From Brevipalpus yothersi (taxonomy: Eukaryota > Arthropoda > Arachnida > Trombidiformes > Tenuipalpidae), in the NCBI GenBank assembly GCA_003956705.1, contig QZCP01000623.1:151847-215846 (forward strand): a stretch of DNA of 64,000 bases. Reading direction: 5' to 3'. The position numbers and the translations under genes were made by a program. Position 1 is the first letter of the stretch. Each line of letters begins with the position of its first letter. The notes under the pieces are model-generated. The model did not search any database, was not told where the DNA came from, and was given only the letters and a program-made list of their open reading frames with translations. Of this stretch, positions 61,061 to 64,000 are shown piece after piece.

Positions 61061-63273
61061 AGAAGAAGAAGAGAGAAAAGAAAAGTCTAGCTCAGAGGTT
61101 TCTGTATATATGTGTGTGTGATGCAAAATGAAGCCAAACAAACTGAGATGGAGAAATTTTGTTACTCAAGCCTTTCATCTATAGCCACTTAAAGGTAGAA
61201 ACTCTTGAGATCATCAATCAAGGAAAATAGAAGAGCATCTCAATAAGAAAGAAAATCGCAAATGAAATCATGATGATCACTGTTGAGAGTTAGAATTCTC
61301 TGTCTCTCAAGACTCATCCGCTTTTGGGTAAAAAGAATACTGTATACTGAGGGAGATCGATGAACCATCCATTTGTTCGCAAGAATACCTTCCAACCACT
61401 TGATTCTTGTAGTGACGAACAAAATCTCTGACAATATATGGTGCTGAAAGCGTTTGGCGATCAAGAGCCATGAGTTTATTCAATTTCTACAGCATTCACT
61501 GACACGATTAGAAAGGAGTGAGTTGAAGACAGAAAGGAAAAGCAAGAGAAACATACAGAGACTTGGATGACTAAAGTAAAAGAGAAAGAAAGCGAGAGAG
61601 AGAGAGAGAGAGAGAGAGGAAGAAGAATCCATCTACATCAACAATGATAATGATCACGTCATGAGCGAAATCTCGTCACTGAACTGTGTGCTATTGGTGC
61701 CATAGGAAGAGAGAGAGATTCACATGAGAGAAATAATTTTCGTTGCTCTTGACACGAAAAACACTGTCTAGGGAATGCACTTTGGCAAATTTTGGGTAAT
61801 CTTATCAGAGAAGTAGTTACATAAAGAATGGTGTAAGCTGAACTTGTCCACAGTCTTGATGTCTAGCTGATCCCCATCATAAATTAATACACACACATAC
61901 ACACAAAAGATGTGAATCGTCTTCCTAACTAGAAGAGAAGAGGAGGAATGCAATACAATCTTATATGAACATGATACTCCTCAAATATATATTGTAAATG
62001 ATATCAGCAAGAAATAATGGTGTTCAACAACACCAAACAACAGATCATCATTAAATTAAGGGAAAGAGATCCTCACCTGGAGAGCATTGTAAAGCAGTTG
62101 ATGTTCAAATTTTTTTATATTCAATACATGTTGAAACATATCATATAACTGTTCCTTGGTGAGCATCATCTCAGAGGCCATATTGGCCTGTTGTGTTGAC
62201 ACTGACTGTTGAGCTTGCTGTGTGAGCGTTTGTTGCTGTGATCGAGATGATGTGGTCGATGATGGACCGCTTCCGGGCATCTTTTTGGGATCTAAATCAT
62301 CACCTCGTATAAGTATTTCAAATTTTGATATCCATGAGTTAAGAAGTGTTTCCTTGGATAGTCCATCAATCTCTGGCAAACTTTTGACCCACTTTTCAAC
62401 GGCACTACGAAAAATACTTCGAAAATCATTCAAACTAGAGGCACCGCTGTTAACCATGATCTGGCATCGATCAGATGAGAGAAATTTTGTGTAATAATTT
62501 TGAACAATCTGAACGAATGCATCATCACATGGAATTTGTGTTTCACCTTTCAAAAAGCTATTGAATCGTGCTATCAATTGTTCTAATTGTGGCTTGGTAA
62601 CTTTTAATGGTCTTCTAACCATATCAGTAGGCTGTTTCGCATTGAACGGATAGGAAACACATCTGATCACAAATACATACAATTGGAGCCTCATTTTTCG
62701 TTCTTGCTCTTCTTTTTCCACTTTTTCACTCTCATCCATACTTTTGTTGATCTCAGATGATGATCCACCGGCAAACGTGCCAACACCACTTCCAGTACCT
62801 CCAACACTGGAAGTTTTACTCAGTCCACTGGCCATACCACTAACACTACCACTGACACTGGCACTGCCAACACCACCACCAGTGTCAGCAATACTGCCCC
62901 GACTGCCACCCATGGCACCATGGGCCATGGTTCCGGTGGTGTTGACAGTGTCAGTGCTGATACTTGAAGGCGATGGACTGACTGAGCGCGAAAAGCCAGC
63001 CAAACGAGAGCTAGTGAAGTTGAGACGATCTTGTGATGAAGCTCGAAGAGATGAAACAACAGGATCATTTATTGTTGATGAAACTGCCGGTGATACACAT
63101 CTGGGTAAACTTGATGAGCTATGATTGACGAGGTGATGAGGTGAGGCATGATGTTGATTCGCATGCATCGCATGTATGGTCCCCTCTCGTCCACCGCCGA
63201 TTGGTGAACCGGTGGACACATCTGGCTTGCCGATATCATCATTTTCATCTTCAGATGAGGATGGCTCCAGCAT
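45227..63273 (-). CDS. Cadps: Calcium-dependent secretion activator (CAPS/CADPS), complete
   Basis: CAPS primes dense-core vesicles (and some synaptic vesicles) for Ca2+-triggered fusion, binding PI(4,5)P2 and SNAREs. Core exons in order: 63273-62077, 60061-59981, 59210-59041, 56943-56734, 56508-55895, 54700-54564, 54034-53847, 52235-52134, 51813-51626, 49384-49275, 47823-47667, 47128-46987, 46711-46396, 46310-46236, 46168-46085, 46022-45897, 45832-45728, 45648-45506, 45419-45227. Phases agree throughout and give 1445 aa. Regions: Ser/Gly-rich N-terminus; conserved LQLYVFVIRCVSYPFNAKQP; C2 about 505-620; PH about 636-742 (WKKWKKRYFVLVQVSQYTFA); MUN/MHD region from about 800. Two extra in-frame candidate exons (57520-57636, 53403-53444) would raise it to 1498 aa. 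The linker before EELFWKLTALQDF is very short and the C-terminus is Gly-rich. Confidence 0.96.
45506..45648 (-). CDS. Cadps: CAPS exon 18
   Basis: YSDFELQGFEEEKLNSRAYQ and RIQMEEATASVTSD match the conserved FRLQGVLDSTLNSKTYE and EEATASVSE. Ends in phase 2. Confidence 0.93.
45728..45832 (-). CDS. Cadps: CAPS exon 17
   Basis: QWYFNQMNLIANWLNERIDH matches QWYNSSMNVICTWLTDRMD. 35 codons, phase 0. Confidence 0.92.
45897..46022 (-). CDS. Cadps: CAPS exon 16
   Basis: GKDVGKSYVNFVRNNLEQIR matches MDVADAYVTFVRHSQDVLR. 42 codons, phase 0. Confidence 0.92.
46085..46168 (-). CDS. Cadps: CAPS exon 15
   Basis: LTGILEATLSKLSRYDEGTF matches the family's LEGVLAKLSRYDEGTLF. 28 codons, phase 0. Confidence 0.93.
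46236..46310 (-). CDS. Cadps: CAPS exon 14
   Basis: HQYHSKIDQFVDRSLSEMQN matches HQYHSKIDELIEETVKEM in vertebrates. 25 codons, phase 0. Confidence 0.93.
46396..46711 (-). CDS. Cadps: CAPS exon 13
   Basis: AEELFWKLTALQDFIKELCW, HLEKRLKLMACDMLESCLNR and FEMCSMINVVLETKNQSLKL. The long linker between exon 12 and this block in fly and vertebrate CAPS is replaced by only about six residues. Confidence 0.94.
46987..47128 (-). CDS. Cadps: CAPS exon 12
   Basis: GRFHSHLRDTFAPQVVRYVD and LMESSIAQSLHRGFEKEKW are near-identical to other CAPS proteins. Ends in phase 2. Confidence 0.95.
47667..47823 (-). CDS. Cadps: CAPS exon 11
   Basis: AFAWFSDLLVEHCEIFWSLF, AVDMNTILDEQLPDTWESFP and LFQVLNNYLRVD are MUN/MHD1-region blocks. 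Phase 0 in, phase 1 out. Confidence 0.95.
47824..49274 (-). other. CAPS intron 10
   Basis: 1.45 kb, AT-rich; no additional exon supported. Confidence 0.6.
49275..49384 (-). CDS. Cadps: CAPS exon 10
   Basis: KLKELIHLAEMCVNLIRENN matches KLEDLIHLAELCVDLLQQNE in fly CAPS. Ends in phase 0 after YYAE. Confidence 0.9.
49385..51625 (-). other. CAPS intron 9
   Basis: 2.2 kb with a (GA)n tract at 50959-51017. A 63-codon minus-strand ORF at 50654-50845 has no usable acceptor or family match. Confidence 0.6.
50959..51017. repeat. (AG)29 microsatellite
   Basis: Pure tract in CAPS intron 9. Confidence 0.95.
51626..51813 (-). CDS. Cadps: CAPS exon 9
   Basis: YPFGRPEGALKATLSLLERV, LMKDTRTPAPPDEV and CLETAALINYTRIS match the family's MUN-region entry. 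Ends in phase 1. Confidence 0.95.
52134..52235 (-). CDS. Cadps: CAPS exon 8
   Basis: It reads PDGIGTITNEEKDLYHIVKE and EHQITNF, matching PDGIGTVTVEEKERF in vertebrates. Acceptor acaag, phase 2 at both ends. Confidence 0.92.
53403..53444 (-). CDS. Cadps: Candidate CAPS microexon (14 codons)
   Basis: A 42-bp stretch with acceptor ttttcag and donor gtaggc, phase 2 at both ends. It would insert TSAPPIGQVAFDI between HVHGN and RPDGIGT, where the vertebrate and fly proteins are continuous. The in-frame length and good splice sites favour a real optional microexon. Confidence 0.45.
53847..54034 (-). CDS. Cadps: CAPS exon 7
   Basis: GWFSPGQVFVLDEYCARYGV, CFRHLCYLMDLLD and PTLIHYSFAFCSSHVHGN are strongly conserved CAPS blocks. 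This exon is below the ORF-length cutoff and was read by splicing. Ends in phase 2. Confidence 0.94.
54564..54700 (-). CDS. Cadps: CAPS exon 6
   Basis: DADRARKHGMDEFISADPCK and YRLNDPYCSL match the family's segment after the PH domain. Starts in phase 1 and ends in phase 0. Confidence 0.94.
54701..55894 (-). other. CAPS intron 5
   Basis: 1.2 kb, AT-rich, nothing further recognised. Confidence 0.6.
55895..56508 (-). CDS. Cadps: CAPS exon 5: rest of C2 and PH domain
   Basis: About residues 553-757. The C2 part is WDTQGDFTTSHPLPVVKVKL; the PH part runs from MDKPQNLKHCGFLYGQGKG through WKKWKKRYFVLVQVSQYTFA to ECHLWVMALYRATGQAHKP. The basic cluster before the PH core fits PI(4,5)P2 binding. Ends in phase 1. 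Confidence 0.96.
56734..56943 (-). CDS. Cadps: CAPS exon 4: start of C2 domain
   Basis: It reads LSKNDVVLQFTIEVVVMEVR, GLKSLTPTRVVYCTMEVEG and EKLQTDHAQAQKPL, the first part of the CAPS C2 domain. A 64-bp (CT)n tract lies about 26 nt upstream of the acceptor on the transcribed strand. Confidence 0.95.
56970..57033. repeat. (AG)32 microsatellite beside CAPS C2 exon
   Basis: It reads CT on the transcribed strand, just upstream of the exon 4 acceptor. Confidence 0.95.
57346..57374. repeat. (CT)n microsatellite
   Basis: Between the C2 exon and the candidate cassette exon of CAPS; it reads GA on the transcribed strand. Confidence 0.95.
57520..57636 (-). CDS. Cadps: Candidate CAPS cassette exon (39 codons)
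   Basis: It has an acceptor ending ttttcag, a donor gtaaat, exactly 117 bp, and phase 2 at both ends, so it can be included or skipped without changing frame. Inclusion inserts a basic start (SQPKKKKPLFFDYR) and a hydrophobic/aromatic stretch (LLYRLLIFAFKR) just before the C2 domain. I know no homologue of this insert. It may equally be a chance ORF with splice-like ends. Confidence 0.35.
58634..58684. repeat. (CT)n microsatellite
   Basis: Pure tract in the CAPS intron upstream of the cassette candidate. Confidence 0.95.
59041..59210 (-). CDS. Cadps: CAPS exon 3
   Basis: It reads PKFVLKEMDLLYVEEMRSS, QLMGNLESLPVSKGG and YGIQKLKRYNH, all family blocks before the C2 domain. Ends in phase 2, joining either exon 4 or the candidate cassette exon. 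Confidence 0.93.
59395..59440. repeat. (GA)23 microsatellite
   Basis: CAPS intron 2. Confidence 0.95.
59811..59835. repeat. (CT)n microsatellite
   Basis: CAPS intron 2. Confidence 0.9.
59981..60061 (-). CDS. Cadps: CAPS exon 2
   Basis: A 27-codon exon reading LDSADEQAAAIRRELDGRI, matching vertebrate LDNPDEQAAQIRRELDGRL. Phase 0 at both ends. Confidence 0.92.
61029..61072. repeat. (GAA)n/(AGA)n triplet microsatellite
   Basis: CAPS intron 1. Confidence 0.92.
61594..61618. repeat. (GA)n microsatellite
   Basis: CAPS intron 1. Confidence 0.9.
62077..63273 (-). CDS. Cadps: CAPS exon 1: start, low-complexity region, conserved N-terminal block
   Basis: Residues 1-399. The ATG gives MLEPSSSEDENDD, the family's usual opening (MLDPSSSEEESDE in vertebrates). 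Residues to about 185 are Ser/Gly/Thr-rich. A charged EKVEKEEQERKMRLQLYVF block follows, then PFNAKQPTDMVRRP, LPEIDGLSKETLLNSW and LTKEQLYDMFQHVLNIKKF. Phase 0 donor. Confidence 0.95.
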
Positions 63274-63835
63274 AATGATGGCTTGGCAAATGAAGAAGAG
63301 GTATTGATGAATGTGTAATTCGATGGATTACCTGATCTCAATAGCATGGAAAATTGGGTCGAAGCTTCCAAAGGAGAAGGAGAAAGAGAAAGAGAGCGAA
63401 AGCAACAAGATGAATTGTAAACACAACACACCACTGCAATCACACACAAGATAATAGTGTACAGCTCATCAGTTGACCATGTTCAGCTGATAATGTTCAA
63501 TTGATTCGGATGTTGTTGTCGAGTGTTGATGTCACTTGGATCAGTATGCTGATTATGATAATGGTCACTAAGTTGTGTGATGATGTGATGAACAGAGGTA
63601 GAGAGAGAGAGGAAAGATGTTAAAAGATGATGATACCTTCAACTTGCTTCCCACCATGTTTCCCGTTACTCTGACTCACAATTCGGAACGTTCGAATATG
63701 ATCACACAGATTCTCTCTCTCTTCTTTCCACCTTTTCCAGCCCCTCTCACATTGCTCACTGTGCTCACCTTGCTGCATTCGCGCTCCAGTTGAATATTCG
63801 CGTTGCTTGGGCGACCGATTCTGCCAATCGATATC
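63274..63835. promoter_or_regulatory. CAPS upstream region
   Basis: This stretch holds the CAPS 5' UTR and probably promoter elements, with a short (GA)n at about 63600. If the 63836 exon is real it is a bidirectional promoter. No specific element was identified. Confidence 0.35.
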
Positions 63836-63910
63836 ATGCCACAGCGCAAATTCGGCCAACATTCCAGCGTCACCATGTTGGATAGAACTTTAGATCAGAT
63901 GATATCTGTG
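63836..63910 (+). CDS. Possible first exon of a plus-strand gene
   Basis: An ATG (MPQRKFGQHSSVTMLDRTLD) followed after 25 codons by a perfect donor, GTG then gtgagt. It sits in the least AT-rich stretch of this end, divergent from CAPS. The next exon would lie beyond the window, so no family can be assigned. Confidence 0.28.
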
Positions 63911-63943
63911 GTGAGTGTATAGCTCGGGACAGCAACTTCTCTT

Positions 63944-63948
<5 letters not shown>

Positions 63949-64000
<52 letters not shown>
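63949..64000. repeat. (TC)n microsatellite at window edge
   Basis: It runs to the last base of the window; the true length is unknown. Confidence 0.95.

Larger units (their letters stand above)
60062..62076 (-). other. CAPS intron 1
   Basis: 2.0 kb with a GAA/AGA triplet tract at 61029-61072 and a (GA)n at 61594-61618. No exon recognised. Confidence 0.6.

Noticed and set aside
62744..63124. 126-codon plus-strand ORF rich in Pro, Leu and Ala opposite CAPS exon 1
   Set aside because: It is the antisense shadow of the Gly/Ser-rich N-terminal coding region of CAPS.
1..64000. CRISPR arrays, bacterial operons, intact transposons or viral genes
   Set aside because: The only repeats seen are simple microsatellites. 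No spaced direct repeats, transposase or polymerase motifs, or terminal repeats were recognised by reading.

Overview
This is a eukaryotic window, AT-rich and full of spliced genes, with GT-AG introns from about 50 bp to 9.2 kb. It carries many (GA)n/(CT)n microsatellites. The four recognisable genes are animal genes, and their protein sequences read as arthropod. A mite or other chelicerate is my guess, from the unusual Dscam and the genome texture, but nothing in the sequence proves it. There are no bacterial features.

Layout. (1) About 3.8-36.4 kb, minus strand: a Dscam-family neuronal adhesion receptor. I could rebuild 15 exons (1606 codons) with matching phases, from the signal-peptide/Ig1 exon at 36392 to a cytoplasmic exon ending at 3794. 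The 3' end is not found and probably lies off the left edge. (2) 37.0-39.05 kb, plus strand, divergent from Dscam: a complete 7-exon PP2A regulatory B55 subunit (446 aa). (3) 39.3-39.5 kb: an unrecognised 67-codon ORF. (4) 40.86-44.2 kb, plus strand: a complete 8-exon AP-2 alpha-adaptin (938 aa). (5) 45.2-63.3 kb, minus strand, convergent with AP-2 alpha: a complete CAPS/Cadps gene of 19 core exons (1445 aa) plus two candidate in-frame cassette exons. (6) 63.8-64.0 kb: a possible first exon of another plus-strand gene.

Theme. Dscam guides neurite and synapse wiring, CAPS primes dense-core vesicles, AP-2 drives endocytic retrieval and B55 targets PP2A. All four act in neurons, but these are ordinary separate nuclear genes and I infer no operon-like unit.

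Most interesting points. The Dscam lacks the whole FN3-FN4-Ig10 block: FN2 splices straight to FN5 across a gap-free 949-bp intron. It also has single-copy exons where insect Dscam1 has alternative arrays, and a furin-type site before Ig1. CAPS has two phase-symmetric candidate cassette exons, a collapsed linker and a glycine-rich instead of acidic C-terminus. CT microsatellites sit directly in front of several splice acceptors. One assembly gap of 686 N lies inside a (TC)n tract.
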